From positions 218,857 through 282,856 of the forward strand of contig JAPJBO010000213.1 in assembly GCA_030068145.1 (NCBI GenBank): 64,000 bases of DNA. Direction: 5' to 3'. Positions 48,947 to 60,100 of the stretch are shown in pieces. The position numbers and the translations under genes were made by a program. Under the pieces are notes generated by a model, which searched no databases, had not been told where the DNA came from, and saw only the letters and a program-made list of their open reading frames with translations. Each line of letters starts with the position of its first letter. Within the stretch, counting starts at the first letter, position 1. This stretch comes from Diplonema papillatum. Its lineage: Eukaryota; Euglenozoa; Diplonemea; Diplonemida; Diplonemidae.

Positions 48947-50320
48947 CCACATGGTACTATAGGGTAGTATGTATGGTAGTATGTAGTAGTATGTAGTACG
49001 TATGCATACACTCTACTCGTAGGTATACATACTACGCCTCATACCACCCAGGATGTGCCACCACGAGCTCGTGGTTGCTAGGTACCGGGATACGATGCAG
49101 CACGGATGCATCTACCCATCCACCTACCATCCTACGTAGCAGCATACCACACGTAGTGCATACTACTACGTGGTATACATACACCTACGTATGCATAGGA
49201 TGCTACTACGTATGTATGTACTGCTACTAGCACCACAGCTGCTGCTGGTATCCCGTGGTTGGTGTACTCACACCGCGTAGGTATCCACAGCACCTCGGTG
49301 TACTGCTACGCTGCTGCATACAGTACGTAGGTATGGTATATACATACCACCTACTACGGTGTATAGCTACGTAGCATCCTCCTCTGCTAGTACGTATGCA
49401 CTGCACAGCATGCAGTAGCACTACACAGCAGCGGATGGATATGCTGTTGATGCTCAGCAGAGCGGTGCGTAGGTATCAGCTGCTAGTGCTCTACACAGCA
49501 GTACCACATGTAGTACTGCATGTAGGTATGTACGTAGTACTCCTACCTATGCATACCATGGTACACTGCTACGTGGTGTGTGCATACACTACACCGTTAG
49601 CAGCATGTGGTATGCAGCACGTAGTACTACTAGGTGTACCACCACAATACCACCTCCTAACTAGTACACTAGGACGGATGTGCAGAGGACCCGCACGGTG
49701 CCCTCAGCATGCTCCTAGATGCACTGCTGGTAGGTGGTATGTAGTGGTGAGTGCACTGCTACGCGTATACGCAGTAGCACATGCGCTGATGCACAGGTGC
49801 GCTGATGCCGGTATCTAGGGATATGGCATACACCGTACCAGTACATGTACACCTACATGCGTAGTGCATGCGTGTAGCAGCACAGTGCGTATACGCAATA
49901 CCTAAGCCCGCAGGAGGAGCGTGGTATCGGTACACAGCGCGTGTGCACACTGCACAGTGCAGTACGTAGGTAGCACCCTAGTATTGGTCCCAATACTGGC
50001 ATATGAGGATGGATATGCAGAGGACCGTCACGGTACCCGCAGCATCCCCGCATAGTGCCATATGGTGACCATACGTGTAGGTGCATTGCACCACGCAGCG
50101 TACGTTGCTCTGCAGCAGCAGATGCACGAGCTCGTGTAGAGGTTGCTGATGCCGGTATCAGGTGATACCAGCACATAGCATCCCTCTGTGCATACGTGGT
50201 GGTACAGTGTACACGTGCATGCATGCATACGTATACACGTAGTACCTAAGTATACAGCATGTAGCTACTACTCGTAGTGCACACGTGCTGCTGCTAGGTG
50301 GTGTATGCAGACAGCGTACT
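48947..50320. other. Alternating pyrimidine-purine domain
   Basis: Non-coding. Dominated by TAC, GTA, GCA, TGC, CAC and ACGT words, with many perfectly alternating runs such as GTACACGTGCATGCATGCAT near 50210 and very few AA, TT or purine tracts. Many 6-10 base palindromes (TACGTA, GCATGC, ACGTGT-type) occur. Such composition favours flexible or Z-type DNA. The short frames across it are not credible genes. Confidence 0.6.
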
Positions 50321-50770
50321 GGTCCTCAGGAGGTGGTCCAGGACCGGATATCCCCGATATCAGGGTCTCAGGTCCCAACCCCCGGGTCCAGAAACGCTTG
50401 TGTCTGCGGCCTACGCGCGCGCGCGTAGTATATATACACCGACCTGCACCCCGGGATCTGACCCCGAGCATGGACCAGGTCCTAATATGGCCCAATATGG
50501 GACCCATATCAGCACGGTAATGCGCAGGTGGTTGCACGGTGGTATACACACCACACACCGTATACCCCACTATACAGGATCAACCGTGTAGTGGTGTGTG
50601 CACGTGGTGTGTGTAGGTGTATATACAGGCCGCAGAAGGGTCTCAGGAGGGGCCAATATTGGGGTCCAGAGGGTCGATACCCCGGATCCCAGGTCCCACC
50701 TCCAGAAACGCTTGTGTCTGCGGCCTACGCGCGCGCGCGTAGTATATATACAACCTCCTGCTGGGGTCGT
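50321..50770 (+). repeat. ~310-bp direct duplication with (CG)n/TATATA cores
   Basis: TCCAGAAACGCTTGTGTCTG followed by CGGCCTACGCGCGCGCGCGT and AGTATATATACA occurs at about 50388 and 50700. Upstream of both lie related GGGTCTCAGG/GGTCCCA words, so the duplicated unit is larger but diverged. Confidence 0.85.
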
Positions 50771-51049
50771 TACCATACGGCCCAACCCCCGAACACCAAG
50801 AGAGGTACAGTTTGGAAGGGACTGCATGTCAAAGCAGGAAAAGGCATATGGAAACGCTCAGAACCGATAAAGAACAAAAAAAGTCGTAACCCAACACAGG
50901 ACGAGAAAGAAGGAGCAGCACCACCAGAACCGAGAAAGAACAAAAAAAGAAGAATACTACGCACCAAACCCACCACCCTCCCCAACCCGGGCTTCCTTTT
51001 TACCCCTGCAAACCCGTGAATAGGTGCTACGGGAGTATCTGGCAACCGC
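50771..51049. other. Left flank of the LINE array
   Basis: A-rich DNA without LINE similarity, ending GGCAACCGC directly before the first TGCTTAACAG. It is probably original target DNA or another old insert. Plus-strand frame is Lys/Pro-rich without domain. Confidence 0.45.
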
Positions 51050-51059
51050 TGCTTAACAG
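51050..51059 (+). repeat. LINE junction site 1 (TGCTTAACAG)
   Basis: The 10-mer precedes truncated LINE copy A and recurs after it, as a target-site duplication would. Confidence 0.8.
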
Positions 51060-51907
51060 TGCAGAGCACTCGTCCGAAGGGACGTTCCCACGGTAGAGAT
51101 GTGCTGCCGGCACCATCACCACGCGAACGATGGGCAGCCGATCGCGGTGTGCACAGAGCACAGCACGACGAAGTGCGGCGAGTGCAAGACGGCGGCGGCG
51201 TGTTGCCGCAGCGGGCATCATGCCTGCCGCACGCATGGCAGAGGGACCTGCCAAGAGTGCAAAAGGCTCCCTACGCTGACGCAGAGGCGACCGGCGGCAT
51301 GTTGCAGCCGCGGCCACCACCAGTCCAACAAGCCGAACGTCGAGTCAACCCCCGGACGCAACAAGAAGAAGAGGCCCTCCTCACCCACCCAGGTGGGTGT
51401 ACAGCGGGAAACGCCAGTAGGAAAGCGAGCGGCGCGAGCGGCGCGAGCGCCGCTCGCGGCAACTAAAAAGGAGACGGCGACGACCGGACGGGCGACCAAG
51501 AGGCCGCCACCAACGCCAGGAACCAGCGAACGACCAGCGCTGAAGAAGAGGGTGCTCGGCACCCCGAAGGAAGGCCTGATCGCCGGCCGCAAGCGGAAGA
51601 AGACGAAGGCGACCACCCCCGACTCAGGGGTGCAACGAAGGAAGAAGAAGGTACCGAGGGCAAGCAGCTCTCAGAAACGACCGGGGACCACGGGCACACC
51701 AATGCCCTCGAAAGTGAAAAACGGACACACGTGCCCGCCCTCGTACTCGCCGACTCAGTCTCTGGAATCGCAAGAAAGCCAAACCCCGCTAGCTCCACAA
51801 ATGCTCGACCTTGACGACGCAATGGCAGGTGACGACGTCATCCGATAACCTGACTTTCAAGGCAGTGCATGCTAATCCATGTGGTTCATGTACTTAAAAG
51901 AACTCAA
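51060..51907 (+). mobile_element. LINE copy A, 5'-truncated
   Basis: Corresponds to about 59421-60263 of the full copy: the last part of the Cys/His repeats, the basic tail ending LDLDDAMAGDDVIR, the stop at 51846 and the 3' UTR ending TTAAAAGAACTCAA. The coding part is open from about 51060 to the stop. It is closer to copy C than to copy B (shared KETATTGRATK, TPKEG and NGHTCPPSYSP variants). Confidence 0.92.
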
Positions 51908-51917
51908 TGCTTAACAG
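51908..51917 (+). repeat. LINE junction site 2 (TGCTTAACAG)
   Basis: Separates the 3' end of copy A from the 5' leader of copy B. Confidence 0.85.
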
Positions 51918-52472
51918 TGCTCACGTGGGCGGTGTCTTCGGACAGCACCTCGTGATGTTCGCATCACAAAACAAAGAAGACAGTGAAATGGTCGTTACCT
52001 GGTCGGGTTTCGCTCGCGACCGTTTCCTGAACAATCCTTCACTAAATCCGCGGTTAAATAACCTGGCCTCAGTGGTGCAAGCACCACGCGCTCTTCAAAC
52101 CCAAGAAACATTTCCCCCCCCCCCCCCCCCCTCCTGGTGCAACCCACTGTGGACCTACTGTGGGACCCACCTTAGCTAAATTCTCGAAGGTGAAATGGTG
52201 GAATAAGTGGGTCAAAAAATTTTTTTTCGAGTGCTTTTTTGGGAGGATTTGGGCCAAAAAAAAAATTTTTTTTTTCTTGTACTTTATTGGTGGCTTACCG
52301 TGGTCGCCGGCAAGCTCCCTCGGGCTTGTTAGGAAACAAACGGTACCGGACCCCTCCGGTGAAAGCATCACACCAAGAAAGCGCGGAAAGATACGGAAAA
52401 AAAAAAAAAAAAAAAAAAAAAGAGAGAGAACAGAGAGAATCAGAGAAGACAGAAGGCCAGCCTCCCCACGGG
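51918..52472 (+). other. 5' leader of LINE copy B
   Basis: The first ~245 bases match the start of copy D at 62771-63004 apart from the length of a C-tract near 52110-52128. Further on come T- and A-tracts (around 52219, 52256-52275) and a 25-base A-run at 52397-52421, 52 bases before the ORF1 ATG. A 90-codon frame starts at 51907, its ATG straddling the junction. Confidence 0.65.
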
Positions 52473-54194
52473 ATGGAGGAGCTCCAACGGTTCATCGCGA
52501 GGGCGCAGCACCTTGCGGAGAAGGCGGTGAGCGAGGCGGACATCAGCGCCGCGTACGGGATCGTCAAGATCCTGCTCGTTCTTGCGGAGAAGGCGGCGGG
52601 GCAGCCCGTGAAGGCAGGGCAGACGCAGCCCGCGAAGGCAGGGCGGAAGCAGGCCGCGATGCAGACGGCGGCGACGACGGCGGCGAAGGAGACGAGGGCC
52701 GACGACGCCCGCGACGCGCAGACTGACCGGGAGGACGCAACGCAGCGGCCCGGAGTGACATGGGCGAACGTGGTGACGAGAAGTCCGCAGGCGAAGGGCG
52801 GATACGTGAAGGCGCCGGGAGTCGGCCGCGGAAAGAGGCTGAGGACGTGCGACTGGCATGTCGAGGTGGTCGAGGCGGGGAAGGCGGAAGACATCCGGCA
52901 GGGGGTTGTCTACGCCGGTAGAAAGGAGACGGGGGAGCAGCTTGGTGCGGGGTACCGAGAGCTGTTGGAGATGGAGGCGAAGGACCTGAGGGTCGCGTTG
53001 GTGACGCCGGGCAGGCTGACGGACGAGAGTCGGGAGCGGATCGTCAGATTCGACAACGGCACGGAGGCATCGTGTTACGTGACGCAGTGGGGTGGGGCCG
53101 ACGTCGAGCGTGTACCGGTCGCGAAGGAGGTCGAGGTGGGGGATGCGACCACGGTCATGTGGTGTACAATTATGTACAAGGACGTCGACGAGAAGACACG
53201 CACCTCGCTGAAGAGTGCCGCGACGGGAGCAGGAGCAGCAGACGTGCTGTGTCGAAGAGCAGCGACGGCCGCGGGGGTCACCATCGAGAGGAGGCATCGG
53301 TTCAACCACCGTTGCACGACGACGCGGCACACGGTGTCAGTGCGGGTCACGACGCGCGAGGCGCCGACTCTGCTGCGCTCCAGCGGCAAGGGGGGCGTGT
53401 ACTGGGCCGCACCATCCTTCGTCAATGGCAACGAGTTGCACCCCGTCGTGTGGCTGGCGGAGGATGCCAAGCTGGAGCAGGCGATGGAGATCGCCGGACA
53501 CGCCGACGCGCTCGGGGTGGCAGCGGCGAGGACGCGGTACGGGGTGCGCTACTCGGCCAGCAACCCGGCGGCCCGCAGGACGCTCATCGACAGGGCCGGC
53601 TCCTTGGCAGCGCCGGAGCGCCAGGGACCCCCCGAGGCGAGGTTCCTGGTGGAGAGCGAGGTGAGTGAACATCAGGAGGAGATGCTCGCCGCACTGCGTG
53701 CGGTGCAGTGGGACTGCCGGGTCACGAAGTGCTTTGTGACAGGGAGGCGCACCAACCTGGTGGTCAACGCCAGCACGGACCCGCCGGCCGAGGTGGTGAA
53801 GAGGGCGAACGGAACGCCGCTCTACATCCGGAAGGTGAGGGGCGGCGACGTACCTAGCGGCACAAAGCATTGGAAGGGCCGCATCCCCAACGCGCGGCTG
53901 CCCCAGGCGGAACAGGAGGCCCCACCGGCGGCTCGGCAGGAGGACGTGGCGCCGAACGCGAAGCGGAAGGCGGGCGAGATGGAAGGTGAGGCCGCGGGAA
54001 GTGCGGAAGGCGAGATGCAGGTCGATGCGCACGTGCACCACTGGGGTGATGACGTGGAGAAGACGAAGCTCGCCTGGAAGTGCAGCCGCTGCAACGGAGG
54101 GAAGGGGAAGAACACGCTGCAGAGGAAGTGCGCGTGTGGTGCTAGGGTATGCCACGAGTGCTACCGCACCAGGGAGAAGGCTGGCAGTGGCTGA
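52473..54194 (+). CDS. LINE ORF1 protein with C-terminal Cys-rich zinc-binding motif
   Basis: 573 residues from ATG 52473. N-terminus: short helical stretch (MEELQRFIARAQHLAEKAVSE) and an Ala/Lys/Thr-rich linker, then a ~400-residue region of unknown fold starting around VTWANVVTR. Residues 537-563 carry C-x2-C-x12-C-x-C-x4-C-x2-C preceded by HVHHW, a likely zinc-binding domain of RING/PHD-like spacing. ORF1 proteins of LINEs bind the element RNA. The frame ends with UGA at 54192, followed by C, the context most prone to read-through, and the next 2003 codons are open in the same frame, so ORF2 may be made as a C-terminal extension of ORF1. No RRM or gag-like CCHC knuckles seen. Confidence 0.85.
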   Translation: MEELQRFIARAQHLAEKAVSEADISAAYGIVKILLVLAEKAAGQPVKAGQTQPAKAGRKQAAMQTAATTAAKETRADDARDAQTDREDATQRPGVTWANVVTRSPQAKGGYVKAPGVGRGKRLRTCDWHVEVVEAGKAEDIRQGVVYAGRKETGEQLGAGYRELLEMEAKDLRVALVTPGRLTDESRERIVRFDNGTEASCYVTQWGGADVERVPVAKEVEVGDATTVMWCTIMYKDVDEKTRTSLKSAATGAGAADVLCRRAATAAGVTIERRHRFNHRCTTTRHTVSVRVTTREAPTLLRSSGKGGVYWAAPSFVNGNELHPVVWLAEDAKLEQAMEIAGHADALGVAAARTRYGVRYSASNPAARRTLIDRAGSLAAPERQGPPEARFLVESEVSEHQEEMLAALRAVQWDCRVTKCFVTGRRTNLVVNASTDPPAEVVKRANGTPLYIRKVRGGDVPSGTKHWKGRIPNARLPQAEQEAPPAARQEDVAPNAKRKAGEMEGEAAGSAEGEMQVDAHVHHWGDDVEKTKLAWKCSRCNGGKGKNTLQRKCACGARVCHECYRTREKAGSG

Positions 54195-57100
54195 CTGCGT
54201 CAGGATCCCCGGGCCACCGGAGGACCGAAGCCCTCGTTCGGGCTGCCGAGTCCTAGCAACGCTACTAGGCAGTTCGATCACGCAGCAACGAGCGAAGGGG
54301 GCGGCAGACCCTCTTCTTCTTCTTTCTCCCCTTCTCTCGACGCGCCAGGCCTCATTCGTCCGGGAGTTTTACCCCGAGGGCCCGACAATGCGCACAAACA
54401 AACCCCCCACAAGGACCAGCATCCACGGCCGACTTACGGCGAGGGGCAAAGACCCGGGAGCAAGCCCCCCCGCAGCAGGGTGGAGGGACCCATTCCCGGG
54501 CTCAGCTTCCAGACGATCCCTCGGGACCTCCTGGAGAGGCTGAGCCGGGCCCCCGAGCTCAGACCGGAAGCCCCCTGGAGAAGGCTGGGGGGAGGGCATG
54601 GCAGGGAAACCCAGCAGTGGGGGCATGCCTATCGACAGGGCGGACCCCCGGTCAAACTGGAGCGGGGGATCCCCGAGGGGCCCCTGAGAGAAGCGGCGGA
54701 TGTCATACGTGACCGTCTGGGGTGGGAACCGGACCAGTTGCTGGCCAACTGGTACCGGAAGGGAGTGGGGATAAGCCCCCATAAAGACCAGCAAGAACTT
54801 GGACCAAAGGTTGCGACTGTTTCGCTACTGAGTGACACGGTCATGGAGTGGGAGAGGGGGACCCAAAGAGTGAGAACCCCGCTGCCAGCCGGCACTCTGT
54901 GCCACATGGAGGGCGAGGCCAGGAACCTGTGGACACACGGGATCCGTCCCGGTGATGTCGCACACGACAGGGTCTCGCTCACCTACAGAGCTGTGCACGA
55001 GGGAAGGGCCCCCTGCTCCTCCCCCACCAGAGAAGAACAAGGTACGCTGGATCCACCCACAATGCCCCCCCCACCCCCCCCACCGACACCCACCCCTCCC
55101 CCCCACCAACAGCCCATCTCCACGCACTTATGTCAGAGTAAAAGAACAGAAGAGTCAATCAGGGGATCTGCACGAGAGCGGCTGTTAACAGCTGGGGACG
55201 TCGAACAGAACCCTGGTCCCGGCCGCACGGAGATGAAGTTCGCGACGCTCAACGTGACTAGCATGCTGCAGTACATCCTAGCGGTTAACGCGGTGGAAGC
55301 CGATCTTCTCTGCTGCCAGGAGGTCACACTCCTTCGATGCAAACGGGCACAGGCGGAGGAATACCTGCGGAATTGGTGCTGCCACTGGGGTCCGCCACCT
55401 CCCGGGAGACTCTGTAGAAGCTCCGGTAGTCGCTCGACGACGAACGCTGCGAACGGGGGACTCTCCACCCTAGTACAGAGGCCGATACCGGCGTACGACA
55501 CGATGGCAGCGCTCTCGCACGTGGCGGTACGGTCCCCGGACCGGGTGAGCCATACTGTAGTCGCAACAGGGACCGGCAGCACCTTCGTGCACGTGTTCAA
55601 TGTCTACTGCCCATCAGGAAACGGGAGGGCGGAGAACGAGGAACGTGAGGACATGCTGGAGAAGGTCCTCTTTGCGGCGGCGGACAGCCTCGGCGACGTC
55701 CCCATACTGGTGATGGGAGACCTCAACACAGAAGAAGATCGGTCCCCTGTTCTGCGGAAGGCACTTAGGAACGGATGGTCCGACGCAGCGGAACTGCACC
55801 ATGCGCGCACCGGAAACACGCCACCGCCACCGACCTTTACCAGCGCCCGGACGTCAGGCACGAGGATCGACCGCATACTCCTCAACCGCATAGCGGCGTG
55901 TGCCTTCCGTCAATGCGTCACCACCGCGGTGAACGTACCGGGACACCGGCTCGTGACAGTGACCCTGGATATTGCAGCGCTGCGCCAAAGCGTGTGGCGA
56001 TTTAAGGTGCCGCGGGAAATCCCGACAGAGGGGGGATCCAAGTGGGACCTCTCGGACGCAGAAGCCGACAGGGAAGCCGTACAGAGACTGGCCAACTCCG
56101 AATTCGCGGAACGGTTGGCAGCGCAGCGGGTGGAAGAGGCCTGGCTCGAGTGGTCACGAGTCAGTGAGCAGTATTTGCAGGATGCGTTCGCAGTCCCTGT
56201 GGAAGAGAGAGGAAGGGGTTCCGGCCGGGGGATGAAGACATTGCCGAGGAGGGTCTGTGTCACGGCGGGCACTGCGACCGACGGGTCGGGGGCAGCAAAC
56301 AGCAGGCAACTACGGCTCAGAAAGGCCATCCACCGGATGGAACGCATCTGCAGCTACCTCGCGCAACGTCGCGGGCCGGAAGCTGTTCCACATGAGGTAT
56401 CCCTCTGCTGGCAGAACTGCAAGCGGCTGGCACAAGCGTGCATGGAGGGCGACCAAGGCGCAGGGGGGTTTCCGGATCATGAGAAGGCGAAACAGCTGCT
56501 CACAGCGTTGCGGGAGGAGACGAGTAGGCTCGGAAGAGAAGGATCTGCGGCCAGGTTTACGAAGTACCGAGACAAGCTGAACGAGAGGGCGGACGCGAGC
56601 AGACGATGTCTAGCGACCGTCTGCGCCGGTCGCGCTGAGCCGTCGGGTGTGTTGCGCACCGGAGCGAAGATGACTGCAAATGTGGACGAGATGGACGAGG
56701 TGTTGCACACTGCGTGGGACGCTATCCTGCGTAAATACAAGGACCGGCCAGAGCCGGAGTACGGACCGTTTCGGGATCGGTTCCAGGAGCACATCGACAC
56801 ACACTTGATGGAACCCGGGACGATCACGGGGGAGGAGCTGCGGACTCTGCTAAGGAAGAAGCCGAAGAAAAGCGCGTCAGGCGTGGATGGCTGGCGCATG
56901 GCTGAACTGCGGGAGTTGCCGCTTCCCCTGCTGAATGCGCTAGCGGATGTCATGAACCTGGTCGAAGTGACTGGGGTTTGGCCGGCGAGCATGACAACTG
57001 CCCTGGTGTCGATGGTGCCGAAGGATGAGAGCCAAGACCCGCTGCACACGAGGCCAATAACCGTCACGTCCGCTGTGTACCGCCTATGGGCGTGCCGCAG

Positions 57101-60100
57101 GCTTGCGGACATAGTCCTGTGGCAGGAGAAGTGGATCGAAGAAGGACAGAAGGGCTTTCGACCGGGTCACCGTATCGAGGACGTCCTGATGGAGATAGGG
57201 CTCGAGATGGAGGACGCCTTGCTAGATGGAGAGCCGCTCTACGGAGTGGCGCTGGACTTCCGGAAATGTTTCGACATGGTCCCGCGAGAGATAGTGCTGC
57301 GCCTGGCCGGGGACTTAGGGTTGCACAATCGGGTTCTCAAGCCGCTGAGGGCGATCTACAGACTGCTCGCGAGACGCTTCAAGCTGCCTCTAGGGGTGGG
57401 CAGGGAGTTTAGTGTGACCAATGGTATCCTTCAAGGGTGCCCTGTATCCGTCATCCTCATCAATGCCCTGCTGTCGGTAGTGATGAAGGCGGTCAAGAAA
57501 GAAGCGGAGGGGGTGAGCCCAAAGTCGTACGCGGACGATGCCACGCTGCTATCGCGGCTGTCGGAGGCCGCCCTGCAAAAGGGGGTGGACGTGGTAGACG
57601 AGTTCTGCACGCTCACCGGAATGGAGCTGAACCTCCAGAAAACGGTCGCCTTCTCGACGAGACGTAGGCATCAGTCGACGCTCAGACTCCGCAGCGTGGA
57701 TGCGCTGCTGCGGTTTGGCAAATCTGTCACGTGCCTGGGGGCCCTAGTCTCGACGGCGAAGAATAGGACAGAAAGGTCCGACTCGGAGAGGGTGGAGAAG
57801 GCGGCTGCCCTGGCGGAAGGCCTCCGCCATGCGCCGTTCCGGTACGAGAAGCGGGTCCGGATTGTACAGTCGAATGTGCTGCCGGCGGCGCTGTCAGGCT
57901 GCTCTTTCGCGCCGGTGTCGAAGGTGGCAATGAAACGGCTGACGACGTCGGTGATGGGACTGATCTGGGGTGGGTCCAACCCAAAGCGCGCGAGGGAGAT
58001 GGTCCTAAATTTTCAGGAGAAGGGCCACCTGACGGACCCCAGTACATGCCTAGCATATAGGGTGACGACGGCGTTCTACGCGGCGTGCGAGAGGTTGCCA
58101 CGACTTCTGCCTCTGATGGAGAGCATCCGGGGAAGGTACGCCGAGGAGGACCTACCCCTGGGGCCAGTTGGACTGGCGATGAAGAGCATGGAGGAGTGTG
58201 GACACGTATGGGGACCAGGGCCCCTGTCTCGCACGCTGAGGAATGGTGCAATATTTGACCCGATAGCCTCGACACCCTCGAAGAGGGGGCATGAAGTGAG
58301 GGCGGATTTGAGGGCGAAGACGTGGTCCCGTCTGGTAGCGAGGCGGCCGGGATTTGAGGGTGTACAGAGAGCCGACTTGGAGCGGACGAACTCCTTCTGG
58401 AGGATGCGTGAATGTCCCGCGCACACCGCGAGGCTTATACGTGTAGCGTTGGCGGGAGGAGTGAACACGGCTGAGTTCACGTCGCGGATGAGACAGGCCG
58501 GAGCTGAGCCGCAGGCGCCCAGCTGCAAGCACTGTGGAAGCGGCGACACCGAGGACGAGAAACACGTATTCTGGGACTGCGGAGCGTACTCGCACATACG
58601 GCGACGAGAGGCACATGCCGAGCTGATGGCGGCCAACCGCGCCGACTGGCCCAGATGCACGCTGGAACACGGAGTGGTAGTACCCGAGAATGCCCACTTC
58701 TCGAGGCGGCTCCAGGAGATGATGGCTGAAATCCTTGCGGAGCGGGCAGGGCTCGAAGCACGAGGCTGGGTAGCCAGGAACCCCACGACCCCCTGGTCGA
58801 GAGCGGATGCGATGCCTGCCGAGAAGCTCGACCACCCCTTTGCGCGGATTGCCCCGGCATGGGCGTGGGAGCGGAACAAGGCCTGGGGGCTACCGACGTT
58901 TTATGCGTTGGTAGCGTGGCTGTCAGACATGGAGTGGACCGAGAACGGGCAGGCGTCAATGCTAGAGCTTGCCATCGACTTTGAACTCTTTTCAGGCCTC
59001 AGCATACCGCTGCACGAGAATGCACCGAAGGGGGTGAGGGAGCGAGGAAACGTCCTGCGCTGCATGATCAGCGCGTTGGACAAGCTGGCGACACAGCAAG
59101 GGCTGGGGAGTTGCGAGCGAGGCGAGAGAGTATGCCCGACGACGTCGCTGTCGTTCATGGGCATCACGGGGATATCGGGGGTGCGGCCCAGGCCCCGCTT
59201 TCGCGAGGCACACACGGGGACGATCCTCGAAGAGCAGGTGAAGGGAAGCGATGTAGGGACGCAGTTCCCGACGTACCCGGACTGGACGGCCGAGAGAGCG
59301 GCGAGGTGGGCCCTGCCTGCCCCACCACAGCTGCACCCCGACCCCGTGCATATGCCGGGTGTCGGAGTAGAGAAAGCGCTCGTCACCTGCGCGACCCACC
59401 ACAAGGGGAAGTGTGAGGCGTGTCGAGCACTCGTCCGAAGGGACGTGCCCACGGTAGAGATGTGCTGTCGGCACCATCACCACGCTGACGATGGGCAGCC
59501 GATCGCGGTGTGCGTGGAGCACAGCACGACGAAATGCGGCGAGTGCAAGACGGCGGCGGCGTGCTGCCGCAGCGGGCATCATGCCTGCCGCACGCATGGC
59601 AGAGGAACCTGCCAGGAATGCAGGAGGCTCCCTACGTTGGCGCAGAGGAGACCGGCAGCGTGCTGCCGCCGCGGCCACCACCAACCCAACGAACCGAACG
59701 CCCCGGCAACCCCCGGACACAGCAAAAAGAAGAAGAGACCCCTCTCACCCACCCAGGTGGGCGTACAACGAGAAACACCGGCGGGAAAGCGCGCGGCGCA
59801 GGCACCGCCCGCCGTGGTGAAGCAGAAGACGGCGACGACCGGACGGGCGGCCAAGAGGCCGCCACCAACGCCAGGGACCGGCGAACGACCAGCGTTGAAG
59901 AAGAGGGTGCTCGGCACCCCGAAGGAGAGCCCGATCGCCGGCCGCAAGCGGAAGAAGGCGAAGGCGACCACACCCGAGTCAGGGGTGCAACGAAAAAAGA
60001 GGAAGGCCCTTAAAGCAAGCGGCTACCAGAAACGTCCGACGTCCCCAAGCACTCCAGTGCCCTCGAGAGTGAAAAACGTGCAAGCCTGTCCGCACCTGTG

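Noticed and set aside
51918-52162. Reading the repeated segment after copies A and C as a long target-site duplication around copy B
   Set aside because: A target-site duplication should abut both ends of B in the same order; instead the segment follows the 10-mer in each case and leads into ORF1 in copy B, which fits a 5' leader better.
54192-54194. UGA at the ORF1 end as evidence for a reassigned genetic code
   Set aside because: Other genes in the window use normal stops, including UGA at the tubulin and PTH2 ends, so reassignment is not supported.
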